The position numbers and the translations under genes were made by a program. Under the pieces are notes generated by a model, which was given only the letters and a program-made list of their open reading frames with translations, made no database searches and was not told the DNA's origin. From positions 95,403,591 through 95,467,590 of the forward strand of contig JAYESD010000003.1 of the NCBI GenBank assembly GCA_036927565.1: 64,000 bases of DNA, in the 5' to 3' direction. This DNA comes from Tuctoria greenei (taxonomy: Eukaryota; Streptophyta; Magnoliopsida; Poales; Poaceae). Positions 45,385 to 55,740 of this stretch are shown here, piece by piece; the first letter of the stretch is position 1; each line of letters opens with the position of its first letter.

Positions 45385-46700
45385 TACCATCTCCGTAGCT
45401 CCCACTTGTATTCTCTCTTTTTCTTCCTCAATTTTGTAATCCCTTGTATCCAAATGAATGAAATCCCCACATTTTTGTGAATTTCACTTTTTGTCTTCAA
45501 CACTTTTGTCTTCACTTGGCCCCCTGGTAGATGTACACAATTTGATTGTGAACATGTACCAAGAGGATATTGTGTTTTGTTGAAGACTCATTTGCTTCGA
45601 ACTTGTAGAGTGTAGGTCCGAAGTCTTCGATAGTGAGGGCCCCCTAAGGTTGCCGGAGCTTAGAAGCTCTGGCATTGTCTATCGTCGGAGCTTATTAGCT
45701 CCGGCAATTGTCCCTATCAACGCGTAGAGCATCGATAGTTAGTCCTCTGGGGTGTCGGAGCTTAGTAGTTCCGGCAGTGACCTTTACCAACGTGTAGTTT
45801 GTTGGTAGCAGACTCTGCTTGCGGGGTCTTCTCACCATCATTTATTTTGCGTCGACGGATGGCCCCCCTAGCTTTACTGGAGCTTGGTTGCTCCGGTGAT
45901 GCTCGTTTTCAATGTTTAACATCGATTACAAGCCACCTAGGGGGAGTCGGAGCTTAGTTAGCTCCGGCTTTTCTCCATTAACGTGGATTTTTTATTTTTC
46001 CTGCACACTGAAGCCAAGAAAAATAGTAAAATTTGTTCCTTGCCTATAACTTCGTCACGGCTTACGATTCCCAAGAGAGTTTTAGGTCAAAGGCGATTCT
46101 GAATACAACCGAATGCATTGTCTTTTATTCCAGATCCAATTGTACTTGGACCCGCCTTACTTCGGCCTTCCGGGGTGTAGGTAGAGTGGCGTACTTAGGG
46201 TGCTTGACCAGGCTAAGTCGATAGCACACTCCGGCCCTAGGTTGGCTTGGCGGCATTCAGGCAAGTGGGCCATAAACAATATTTGAATCTAGAAGAATTG
46301 ACAATACAGCTCGAATCGTATATGAACCAGTCGAACTAAAATTTCTTAAGAATTGCACGTCTTTGTTATAGACAAGAAAGAGAAAAATAAAAAATGTTGA
46401 GCCTGTACAAAATAAATGCACGTGAAGTCTGTTTCACATGAAGATGTCTTTCATTATAGGTCTGGGGTACAGGGGAAACAAGTACACTCTTAGGTTACGG
46501 AACCAGGCTAAGCGTGTTTAATTTCTTGTTTGACCCAGGGTAGCTAGCCACACTTTTAGTCCTGAGACTGCGACAAGTGTTGCATGAACTTTGCGGACCT
46601 TACGGGAAAGGTTCGGCTGTTCTCCCGGAGGAACTACCCGACTCTGTACAATGACTCTATAACATACACCTCAAATTACTACAGACTTACCTCCGTGATA
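45385..46700. repeat. Tat2 convergent spacer with CGGAGCT hairpin array
   Basis: Non-coding DNA between the ends of the antisense ORF and the oppositely oriented integrase. At 45640-46000 at least six imperfect inverted pairs of CGGAGCT and AGCTCCGG occur, for example CGGAGCTTATTAGCTCCGG near 45686. A plant poly(A)-like AATGAATGAAAT lies near 45453, just after the antisense ORF. The remainder up to 46700 has no coding signal. Confidence 0.75.
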
Positions 46701-47657
46701 TTAAGTGTAGAACTTACGGAGGTGCTCAATGTTCCAAGGATTTGGGAGAGGTGTCCCATCCTCGGTAGCCAAGCGAACGCTTCCGGGACGGGATACTTTA
46801 ATCACTCGGAAGGGTCCCTCCCAGCTGGGGGAGAGTTTGTTTAACCCTTCTCTGGATTGTATTCTCCGTAGAACCAGATCGCCTTCCTCCAGCTGTCGGT
46901 TGTGTACATGCAGCTGATGATAGCACCGAAGGGCTTGGCGGTATTGGACATTCCGAATAGCTGCTTGGCACCTTCCCTCCTCAAGGAGGTCTAGGTCTTC
47001 ACGCCAGAGCTGGTCCTGCGTGGCTTCATCGAAGGTCCGGACCCGGAGTGACCCCAAGGTGATTTCCGGAGGAAGGATTGCTTCAGCTCCATACACCAGG
47101 AAGAAGGGTGTCTCTCCGGTTGACCGGTTTGGAGTTGTCCTGTTGGCCCATAAAGTGGGCGGAAGCTCTTCAATCCAGTTGGCTCCATGTTTTTTCAAGC
47201 GCTCATAGGTGCGTGTTTTGAGTCCTTTAAGGATTTCAGCATTTGCTCTCTTAGCTTAGCCATTGCTTACTGGGTGAGCTACGGAGGCATAGCAAACTTG
47301 AATGCCGAGGTCTTCGCAATATCCTTGAAATGCAGAGCTTGTGAATTGGGTCCCATTATCAGTGATGATTTTGTTTGGGACTCCAAATCTGCATACAATG
47401 GACTGCAAAAAGTTGATAGCAGATTGCTTGTTGATTGTCACAACTGGAGTTGCTTCCGGCCACATGGTGAACTTGTCAATGGCAACGTACAGGAACTTGT
47501 AACCTCCGACGGCTCTTGGGAAAGGTCCCAAGATGTCCATCCCCCACAAAGCGAAGGGACATGTAGGAGGTATCATTTGTAGGGGATGAGCCGGTGTGTG
47601 AATTTGCTTTGCATGAAATTGACATGCTTCGCATTTCTTCACCCCGCTCAGTTGCAT
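46701..47657 (-). pseudogene. Tat2 integrase core and C-terminal domain
   Basis: The zinc-binding CxxC is KKCEACQFH. The core has WGMDILGPFPRA, VAIDKFTMWPEA and KIITDNGTQF (two catalytic Asp). The Glu motif reads NG-stop-AKRANAEILKGL: a TAA replaces the codon after NG, and the expected catalytic Glu is Lys. LWANRTTPNRSTGETPFFLVYGAEAILPPEI and the C-terminal WEGPFRVIKVSRPGSVRLATEDG...WNIEHLRKFYT follow, ending at 46701. Tat-lineage wording is clear. The enzyme is inactivated by both a stop and the Glu loss. Confidence 0.88.
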
Positions 47658-48438
47658 CCTGGAGTGCTATAGGCCAGTAGAAGCCATGCCGAAAGGCTTT
47701 ACCAACCAGCGTGCGGGAAGACGCGTGGTTCCCACACTCGCCTCCATGGATTTCTGCGAGGAGCTCGCAACCTTCTTCCCTTGTGATGCACCGCATTAGG
47801 ATGCCATTGGCACCGCGCTGGTAGAGATCCCCTTCTACCAACGTGTATCTTTTAGCCAATCTGACTACCCGGTCAGCGGATACATCATCGTCAGGAAGGA
47901 TGTTGTCTTTCAAGTAGTTCCGGATCTCCGAGATCCATGCATCGAAATTAACTTGAGCATTTGAGTCTTGCGTGCTGGGTTGCTCGGAGCTTCCGACAGC
48001 ACCTACGACCCTTGATGGCTGCCATGGTAACAGGGCCATCGGGACCGTTAGCTTCGGGATGCTGATCTCGCTCCCTTCGCTCAGTTTGGCAGGCTGAGCT
48101 GTGGGTTTTGACAACCTCCGGACAAAAGTTCCGTCAGGAGCCAGAGCTCCGGTTGACGCTTTCGTCGAGAGTTCGTCGGCTTCAGCATTGTGGGCACGCT
48201 GGACATGGTGGAGATCTAGGACTTCGAAGTCCTTCTGAAGCCTCTGGACTTCAAGGAGGTAAGCAGCTAGCTGGAGATTGTTGCAGGAGCATTTACCCTT
48301 CACTTGCTTAATGATGAGTTGTGAATCTCCCTTGACCAGCAGTTGCTTGACACCGTATGACAGTGCCACCCTTAGTCCGTAAATGAGTGCTTCATATTCC
48401 GCCATGTTGTTGGTCGCCTTGAAGTCAAGGTGTACCAT
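47658..48438 (-). pseudogene. Tat2 archaeal-type second RNase H and integrase N-terminus
   Basis: FKATNNMAEYEALIYGLRVAL, LLVKGDSQLIIKQV and VQRAHNAEADELSTKAS are the DE-D motifs of the extra, archaeal-type RNase H that marks the Tat lineage. After a linker, YTLVEGDLYQRGANGILMRCITREEG and EIHGGECGNHASSRTLVGK begin the integrase zinc domain (H..H). A frameshift near 47655 separates it from the integrase core. The domain lies after the ordinary RNase H, as expected. Confidence 0.87.
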
Positions 48439-49409
48439 TTATTTTACCTTCTCTCCGGTTGGTGCGAGGAGAAGGATTCCAGCTCCGGCCCCCTGTTTTT
48501 GCATGGAGCCATCGAATTAGAGGGTCCAGTGAGGCTCGGTGAAGACCGGAGCCTTGTGTTCTAGCTTCTGCTCGCTGGGGCCCCCAGGGTTTGATGGAGA
48601 GGGAGTCCATTCCGCCATGAAGTCTGCCAATGCTTGACTCTTGATTGCTTGCCTTGAAATGAATTCGAGATCGAATTCGGCCAATTCTGCTGCCCACTTT
48701 GCAATATTCCCAGTTGAGTTGGGATTATGCAAGATTGCTCGAAGTGGGTAAGAAGTCACCATCTTGTGAGCTTGGAAATAATGGCGAAGCTTCCTGGAGG
48801 AAATAAGAACTGCATAGAGCAGCTTATGCACCTCTAGGTATCGAGTCTTGGCATCATGAAGTACTTCATTAATGAAGTACACTGGGCGCTGGATGGTCCG
48901 GACCCTCCTGGAGGGGCCCGGAGCTTCCTCTTCATTGATCCGGATCCTCCCGGAGGGATCCAGATTTTCGTCGGGGACTTCCGGGTCCTTGCTGGAGGAA
49001 CCCGGAGCTTCTTCAGAAGCGACCTGGACCCTCCCGGAGGCGTCTGGGTCTTCTGAAGTAACTTCTTGTGGGTCCAAGTCTGGGAGCTGGGACCCAGACT
49101 CGCTTTCAGGAACCTCCAGACCCTCCTGAAGGGGTCTGGACTCCTGAGTATGGGATGGTTCTGGTCTCTCCGCAACCCGGACCATACTGACGACTTCGTC
49201 AGTGGCTGAAATGTAAAGCAACAAAGGCTCACCAGGGTTCGGAGCTACCAGAATTGGTAGGGTGGTGAGGAGCTGTTTTAGCTCCTGGAACACCTTTTCT
49301 GCTTCTTCAGACCATTGGAATGGTCCGGACTTCCTTAATAACTTGAAGAAGGGGAGTTCCCATTCTGCCAGTCTTGAAATGAACCGGCTGAGGGCTGCTA
49401 GACATCCAG
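48439..49409 (-). pseudogene. Tat2 RNase H with an expanded internal linker
   Basis: The frame reads ELKQLLTTLPILVAPNPGEPLLLYISATDEVVS (the start of RNase H). About 100 residues of Pro/Glu/Asp/Ser-rich repeats follow (SEEAPGSS, DPSGRIRINEEEAPGPS). It then returns to the domain with VYFINEVLHDAKTRYLEVHKLLYAVLISSRKLRHYF and KWAAELAEFDLEFISRQAIKSQALADF. In most Tat elements the linker at this place is much shorter (from memory). The inserted DNA at 48895-49190 is full of TCCGGA and CCCGGAGCTTC words. Stops lie at 48517 and 48439. Sequence from 49294 to 49409 is the RT-RNase H connection with a frame break. Confidence 0.8.
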
Positions 49410-50198
49410 TTAGCTTTGGACATCTTTGATGCGGGCTGGTGGCCGCATGTCTTCAATGGTTTTGATCTTCGCCGGATTAGCTTCTATGCCCCAGTGACTT
49501 ACCAGGAAACCAAGAAGTTTTCCGGAGCTAACCCTGAAGACACACTTGTCTGAATTTAGCTTTGTGCGGTTGACCCGCAGCTTGTCGAAGACAGCCTGCA
49601 AGGTGTCAAGGAGTGACTCCTTGTTCTTGACCTTGACCACGATGTCGTCGACGTACACTTCCACTACATCTCTAATGAGTTCTTCAAAGGTTTTGTACAT
49701 AGCTCGTACAAAGGTTGAAGCTGCATTCTTGAGACCAAATGGCATGGCTGTATAACAGTACAATCCATCTACTGTGATGAAAGAGGTATGCTCTTCATCT
49801 TCCCTAGACATTCTGATTTGATGATATCCAGAATATGTGTCTAGGAAACACAGTAATTCACACCCGAAGGTGGAATCCACTATCTGATCTATTCTAGGTA
49901 ATGGGAATGGATATTTTGGACATGCCTTATTTAGTGTTGTGTAGTCGATACACATCCGAAGCTTCCCGCCGGCCTTGGGCACAACGACTGGGTTTGCCAG
50001 CCATTTTGGATGGAAGACTTCTCGGATGAATCCAGCTTCGAGCAACTTCTTCACTTCTTGTCGAATGAAGTTCTGTCGCTCTACGGATTGCTTCTGAGGC
50101 TTCTGATGCACAAGTCGGGCGTCGGGGTAGATCTTCAGATTGTGCTCAATCACTTCCCTGGGGATCCCAGGAATTTGTGACGGTTGCCAGGCAAACAC
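49410..50198 (-). pseudogene. Tat2 reverse transcriptase
   Basis: A clean 262-codon frame with MFAWQPSQIPGIPREVIEHNL, VKKLLEAGFIREV, VVVPKAGGKLRMCIDYTTLNKACPKYPFPLPRID and FLDTYSGYHQIRM. It also has TAMPFGLKNAASTF and the catalytic EVYVDDIVVK. DKCVFRVSSGKLLGFLVSHWGIEANPAKI closes the palm. All RT active-site aspartates are present. The frame breaks at the IKDVQ motif toward RNase H. Confidence 0.92.
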
Positions 50199-51032
50199 GT
50201 CGACATTAGCCCGGAGGAAAGCGATGAGCGCGAGTTCCTATTTGTCGTTCAATCCCCCCAATATACGGGTGGTCTGAGCGGCATCGGAACCGATTTGGAC
50301 GACTTTGACGAGAATGTCGGTGTCACCGCTTGGCTGCACACGAGGTGCAGAAGTCGAGCCTCGCTGATGAATGCTCGGGGGTTTTGGAGCTTGCTCCTAC
50401 CTGGAGTCCTCCTCTTGCGCTGTAGTAAGCGCATGGAGTTCTTCTAGAGCAGTTACTCCGGCAGTACGATCTCCGCGGATCCGGAGAACGCCTACTGGTG
50501 TTGGCATCTTTAGCACCAGGTAACCATAATGAGCAGCTGCCATGAATTTGTACAAGGCAGGCCTACCCAAGATGGCATTAAAGGGTAAGTTGATCTGAGC
50601 AACGTCAAAGACCAACTTCTCGGTGCGATACTTCTCCCGGGTCCCGAAGGTAACGGGGAGGGTAATAGCTCCGAGTGGGGTAATGGCTCCCGGACCTACT
50701 CCGGAGAAAGTTCGGGAGGGGTGGAGATCTGAAGGTCAGTGCTGAAGCTTGGTAAAAGCTTCGAAGCTTATGAGGTTGAGCCCCGAACCTCCATCTACCA
50801 TAACATGGTGGATCTGGATGTTATTGATGGTAGGAGATACCATCAAAGGTAGCTGACCTGCTCCAACCATGCTTCGAGGGCAGTCCGAAGCATCAAAAGT
50901 GATGGCTGTGTCCATCCACTTCCGATGAGGCTCCGCCCTGGCTGTAGGAGCTACAGCAGCCATGTCCCGACGCATAGTCTTGATGACGCGGCGGGAGGTG
51001 ATGTCCCATGATCCACCAAAAATGGTGTTCAT
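50199..51032 (-). pseudogene. Tat2 protease region
   Basis: The first part (51032-50736) has ITFDASDCPRSM, LPLMVSPTINNIQIHHVMVDGGSGLNLIS; DGGSGLNLI corresponds to the retropepsin DTGA site in altered form. The second part (50615-50397) reads VFDVAQINLPFNAILGRPALYKFMAAAHYGYLVLKMP, the second half of the Tat protease. Stops and a frame change near 50720-50620 separate them, and more noncoding-like linker runs to RT. Confidence 0.78.
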
Positions 51033-52654
51033 GGCTTTCGACGCTCGTTGTCAGAGACGTCGGAATCGTCGTCGACGGAGGTGTAGATGGCCTTCAGGAC
51101 CTTTTTGGGATCCTGAAAACCTAACTGCTCTTCAGCCGGAGCTTCGTCAACTTTTTGTTTTCCTTCCCTCTGTCGGAAAGGAGCTTCTTCCCGGCGCTTG
51201 TTGTAGCGCTCGGCAAGGTTTTGGACCTCCCGGCAGTCTTCCAAACTGTGGCTGTCCATTTTGTGAATTGGACACCACACCTTGGGTTTTCTATTGTCTT
51301 CAGAAGACGGTCGAGGTCGCTTCTCTGGGCGTGGCCCCCGGCCACGCGGAGCTGCAGTAGCTGCAGCATTGGATGCACCGGCCGACGGCTTCTTCTTGCC
51401 GTTGGTCTTTTTCTTCTTCTTGCCACTCGCAGAGGTAGCGACTTCTCCTTTGGAGGATTTCTTGTGATCCTCCGAAGTTGGTTTAGAGTGCATTTCACGG
51501 CCCTCCACAGCTCTAGCACATTTGTCAGCCAAGCTGAAGAGTTCCGTGACACTGGTAATCTCCTTGATCGCCAGTTTCTCCAGCATCTTCTTATCCCGCA
51601 CTCCCTGTCTAAATGCCACGATGACAGTGGCGCTAGAGATAGAAGGGATAGTGTTTCGTACCTGAGAGAATCTCTGGATGAATGATCGCAGGGATTCTCC
51701 TCCTTTTTGCACAACTGCAAAAAGGTCCAGTTCGGTGCCTGGTCAGGTGTAAGAACTCCCGAAGTTGGCGGTGAACTGCCGGCACAACTCCTCCCAACTG
51801 CTGATGGAGTTGGGTGGAAGGCTCATAAACTAGGACCTGGCGGTCCCAGTTAAAGCCACTGGGAAATAATTGGCCATTACGGCCTCATTTCCTCCAGCTG
51901 CCAAGATAGCAGTGGAGTAAATCTGAAGAAATTCAACAGGATTAACGGTCCCGTCAAACTTCTTCGGCAGGTGAGGCCGGAACTTCTGTGGCCACCTGAC
52001 CACACGCAGATGCATGGCCAGGGCTGAACAGCCTCCTCCTACTCCTTCAGGAGAAGGAATGTCTTGAGCTTCTCGTCTTTCACGAGCACGCTCAATATGG
52101 ACTCGGCCGTCTTGTTGGCGATATCGGCGATCAAGCTCCGCCCGAAGGTCATGAGTTGAAAGCCTTGACACCGTGTGAGTGCGTCGTGCCCCGGAGGGCA
52201 ACGACGTCACCTTCTGTGATGCAGCACATCTCCTGTTGTTGGAAACATGCGGACCAAGTCTGCCAGACAAGGTCCGTCACTGCAACGGGGCCCGTCCTGA
52301 AGGAGGAGGACCCTAGTTGCTGATGCGGTCGGCTGCTGCTGCAACCAAGTGTTCCACATCGGCCCTCCACTGCTCCATTGCATCCCGGGATGCATCCGGA
52401 GGTGGTGGGCGCTGAAGAAGAGCACATGCTGCATGAAGCGCGTGTTCCGGGTTGTCAAGATTCGCCGACGCAGTGATTGACGCCGGTGCACCATCGCGTT
52501 GTCCAGCTTGATTTGCTGGTGGAGGCGGCGGTGGTGGAAGTGTGACTCCTGCTGGAACCGTGGTTCCTGCTGGTGACTGCATATTGGAGGGATTACCCCC
52601 AACAGCTTGAACAGCGGGATGACCATTGGATGATCCAGCAGCTGAGTTCACCAT
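51029..52654 (-). pseudogene. Tat2 gag
   Basis: It starts at 52654 (MVNSAAGSSNGHPAVQ), only about 20 bases past the end of the primer-binding site. The N-terminus is Pro/Ala-rich. After stops and a frame change near 52310 it reads STHDLRAELDRRYRQQDG, the capsid-like HLPKKFDGTVNPVEFLQIYSTAILAAGGNE, ANYFPVALTGTARSW-type words and FIQRFSQVRNTIPSIS. A Lys-rich region is followed by a divergent zinc-knuckle-like CPIHKMDSHSLEDC. The last 227 codons are clean, up to a TAA-type end at 51029, where protease begins in another frame. Confidence 0.85.
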
Positions 52655-52672
52655 TCTTGAAATCTCCAGCGC

Positions 52673-52690
52673 CCCCTTCCTGGCGCGCCA
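52673..52690 (-). other. Primer-binding site of Tat2
   Basis: On the minus strand TGGCGCGCCAGGAAGGGG, two bases from the 5' LTR. It starts with TGG as tRNA-primer sites do, and contains the eight-base palindrome GGCGCGCC. The primer tRNA is not identified with certainty. Confidence 0.75.
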
Positions 52691-52692
52691 AC

Positions 52693-53555
52693 TGTCGGTG
52701 GTTTTGATCCGGCAGATATCCCGACACTACTAAAGTGTTAGAGGAGTTTGAGGTTCGGTATGGGCGCGCGGAGATTCTAGAAGGTGAGATGTCGAGTGAC
52801 ACAAGGGACACGAAGATTTACGTGGTTCGGGCCGCCTGAGCGTAATACCCTACTCCACGGGGTGTGTTGGTATTGTATTGGATGTATGAGCTCAACGTCA
52901 GTTGAGAGTATAAAGTCAGCGTGTCTCCGGAGAGTGTCCCCTATGTATCGTCGGCCTGTCCTTTTATAGTACAAGGGCAGGCCGTACAAGTTAGCCTGGC
53001 CCGACATGTGGCCCCGGCAGTTACTGATATTGATACACATTCAACACGTTTAATTGCCCTTAATGACCGAGTTATGGGCTTTGACAGCACCGTTACTGGT
53101 AATTAAGGTTGTCCGATCATGTGTCATTAATATAGTATTAATGACACTTGATCGGGTCTTGAAGTCCTTGATTCCCCTTTGAAGATCCGGAGCCGTTGTG
53201 GAGTCTTCTGGAGGTTAGAGGTTGAAGATCCGACGGTTGGACACGTGGCAGCGCCAGAGCACACTGTGGGGAACAGATAGGTCCAGTGTTACCCAACACG
53301 TGTCAGTTCCAGAGCTTCCCTCGGTCTGGGGTTAGGTCCGGGGGTGCCATTTCGGTACATAGCCCAGAGCTTCCCCCTTGTGGGCGGTAGCTCCGGTTTG
53401 ATAGTACACGTGGCGACCCTAGGACTAACCATGTTGGAGAAGCGGGTCCGGTTATGTCTGACATGTGGGCCTCTGAAGTTCTTCAAATCAAGTAGATGAC
53501 TTTCCCTTGATATCTTTGCAATCCCAAGGAGTATATGGTACCCAGGGTACCGACA
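52693..53555 (-). repeat. Tat2 5' LTR
   Basis: In plus orientation it starts TGTCGGTGG and ends GGTACCGACA, giving inverted ends TGTCGGT/ACCGACA. It pairs with 40444-41307. A TATAAAAG box on the minus strand lies at 52961-52968. Confidence 0.94.
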
Positions 53556-53560
53556 CATGC
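53556..53560. repeat. Target-site duplication of Tat2, right copy (CATGC)
   Basis: Matches 40439-40443. Joining at this word restores copia C integrase reading across the junction (FSRFT...FLHDKTETQGT). Confidence 0.9.
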
Positions 53561-53749
53561 AAAAAGAAAACTCACGTGAAGCATGAAAAATGATCAACAA
53601 TGACTAAGCTGTATTTATTACCGCTGATACTTATGTAAGCAATTGGACCGAACAGATCCATGTGGAGGAGCTCGAGCGGTCTTGTTGTAGTCATGACATT
53701 CTTCGCGGGATGGGGTGCTCCTACTTGCTTCCCGGCTTGGCACGCTCTA
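53561..53749 (-). pseudogene. Copia C integrase N-terminal half
   Basis: On the minus strand this reads CQAGKQVGAPHPAKNVMTTTRPLELLHMDLFGPIAY, matching copia A at 19028-19142. It is interrupted by the CRM-like LTR at 53750. CTCTA at 53745-53749 is the probable near side of that element's duplication. Confidence 0.83.
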
Positions 53750-54595
53750 TGATGAGTCGTTTAGGCCCAATCTTCCAAAAGATAAGTCGATTGGGGTGGA
53801 GAACTCGACGTTGATGATCCGTGGCACTCGAGCAGTTTGAGTATCCCTGCAATCACTAAACCACTGCTCTGTTGGTTATCAACCGTGCTGCACAAGCTTG
53901 ACCTCACCAAGAAGGCTAATCCCTGCAAGTGCAACCGAGAACACAAGCAAGAACGTCGAAGACACGATCTGAAATCGCGAAGTTGGGGTCTCACAAATCA
54001 TAGAACGGTGATATTATTGATCTAAGCAAAACCCACTGAATATGACCGGCGGCTGCAGTATTTAAAGGCTAGGGTTTGACCAAAACACACTTAGACGCAT
54101 CCCTAATGGACTCATACGGGATACAAGGCCCAAAGGCCCAATTCGATGGCGCAGCACCGGACAGAAATCTGGACTCAATTTGTTTCAATGATTACTAATG
54201 ACTCCGGAGGAATTGTGAGGTGGGACCAGATCCATTGGAAAGTTCATCTTCTCCTTTTTCCGTGCATACATGGAATGTCAAAAACGGAGTCTATATGCAT
54301 CCTGGGCGCCCGTTTTAAGGTGGACTGCTCCTGGACTCTGAGCTGCAAATTGATTCCATCAACTTGTGGACGTCCCAATAGGTTCTCCACGTTCCCAAGG
54401 CCTCTTCCCTTCACTTATTGATCTTCTCCATTGTTCCTAATAACAACTAAATCATCACATAGCAATCTATTCTCAAACTCACTTGCAAAGGGAGTTAGGA
54501 ATGAGTTCACCTACTGATTTATTAACCGTGCTCGTGCTCTTGTGATTGGTCCTTACAGTTCAATGTGTGTCTCCGTTGTTGTGATGTCCTCATCA
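53750..54595 (-). repeat. CRM-like 3' LTR
   Basis: In plus orientation it starts TGATGAGTCG and ends GTCCTCATCA, an inverted pair TGATGAG/CTCATCA. It is homologous in the opening bases and layout to the solo LTR at 58432-59299. A TATA-like TTTAAATA on the minus strand lies at 54059-54066. The minus-strand start of the LTR codes for the last 13 residues of integrase. Confidence 0.85.
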
Positions 54596-55731
54596 TCTTT
54601 CCCCTCTTGAATCAGAGTCGTCCTCGACTCAAGTTCATCTTCTTCTCCCAAGTACGGTCGCAAATTTGAAATGTTAATTGTGGGACTAACCCCAAAATCA
54701 GGAGACAACTCAAGCTTATATGCATTATCATTAATCTTTTCAACAATCTTAAAAGGACAAGTAGCTCGTGGCATAAGTTTATATTTTCTCAAGTCAGGGA
54801 ATCACTCCTTTCTCAAGTGTAACCACACCAAATCACCCGGTTCAAGTTTTACTTCTTTTCTACCTTTACTACCTGCAATCCTATACTTCTCATTCATCTT
54901 TTCAATATTTTTGTTTGTAGTTTCATGCATCTTAAGAATGAATTCAGATTGTTGTGTAGCATAATATAGTAAATCAATAGGAGCACGGGGATTAAAACCA
55001 TACACTACATGGAATGGACTTACCTTCGTCGTGGAGTGAACGGATCTGTTGTAAGCAAATTCTATATGTGGTAAACACTCCTCCCACAACTTCAAATTTG
55101 TTTTCAAGACAGCCCACAACATAGTAGATAAAGTATGATTAACTACCTCAGTTTGTCCATCCGTTTGTGGGTGACATGTAGTTGAAAACAGCAACTTGGT
55201 TCCCAATTTATACCACAAAGTTCTCCAAAAATGACTTAAAAATTTTGCATCACGATCAGAAACAATGGTATTCGGCACACCATGTAGACGAACAATTTCC
55301 GTCATAAATAAATCAGCAATGTGTGAGGCATTATCATTCTTATGACAAGATATAAAGTGTGTCATTTCGGAGAAATGATCAACAACTACAAAAATAATAT
55401 TCCTCCCCCTCTTAGTCCTAGGCAATGCCAAAACAAATTCCATAGAAATATCCTCCCAAGGTACACTAGGAACAGGAAGAGGCATATAAAGACCATGTGG
55501 GTTAAGGCGAGACTTAGCTTTATTGCAAGTAGTGCATCGTGACACATAGCGCTCGACATCACGCCTCATCTTTGGCCAAAAGAAGTGTGTGGAAAGCACA
55601 TCTTCAGTTTTCTTCACTCCAAAATGTCCCATCAAACCTCCTCCATGTGCTTCCTGCAAAAGTAGTAGACGAACGGAACTAGCTTGAATGCATAGCTTGT
55701 TAGCACGATAGAGGAGACCCTCTCGCAGCAC
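54553..55731 (-). pseudogene. CRM-like integrase
   Basis: The zinc-binding part is HGGGLMGHFGVKKTEDVL with CTTCNKAK. The core has ISMEFVLALPRTKRG (the usual Asp of MDF is Glu here), VVVDHFSEMTHF, IVSDRDAKFLSHFWR (Asp) and HPQTDGQTEVVNH (Glu). The C-terminal module is LEPGDLVWLHLRKE, a TGA at 54802 (CGA to TGA), then CPFKIVEKINDNAYKLEL, SPTINISNLRPYLGEEDE and DDEDI. The last 13 codons lie inside the LTR and stop at 54553, much earlier than in the solo LTR copy. No frameshift was seen over 1.2 kb. Confidence 0.87.
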
Positions 55732-55740
55732 ATATTAACT

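Larger units (their letters stand above)
40444..53555 (-). mobile_element. Tat2: complete Tat-lineage gypsy element with an antisense ORF
   Basis: Both LTRs (40444-41307 and 52693-53555) are present, and the duplication CATGC flanks them. On the minus strand lie gag, protease, RT, RNase H, a second archaeal-type RNase H and integrase, the layout that defines the Tat lineage. Downstream, on the plus strand, lies a long antisense gene, as in the maize Grande element. It interrupts the integrase of copia C. The coding parts have several stops and shifts. The LTRs differ at a modest number of sites by eye. Confidence 0.93.
32735..53749 (-). mobile_element. Copia C: SIRE/Maximus-type element of the copia A family, interrupted
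   Basis: On the minus strand the visible parts are the integrase N-terminal half (53749-53561), integrase C-terminal half (40443-39622), RT and RNase H (39621-37948), third ORF (37038-35490), polypurine tract and 3' LTR (32735-34151). Tat2 splits the integrase and produced the duplication CATGC. The CRM-like element cuts the upstream integrase at 53750. A hAT-like insertion lies in the 3' untranslated region. Gag and the 5' LTR are outside the window. The copy is inactive. Confidence 0.88.
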
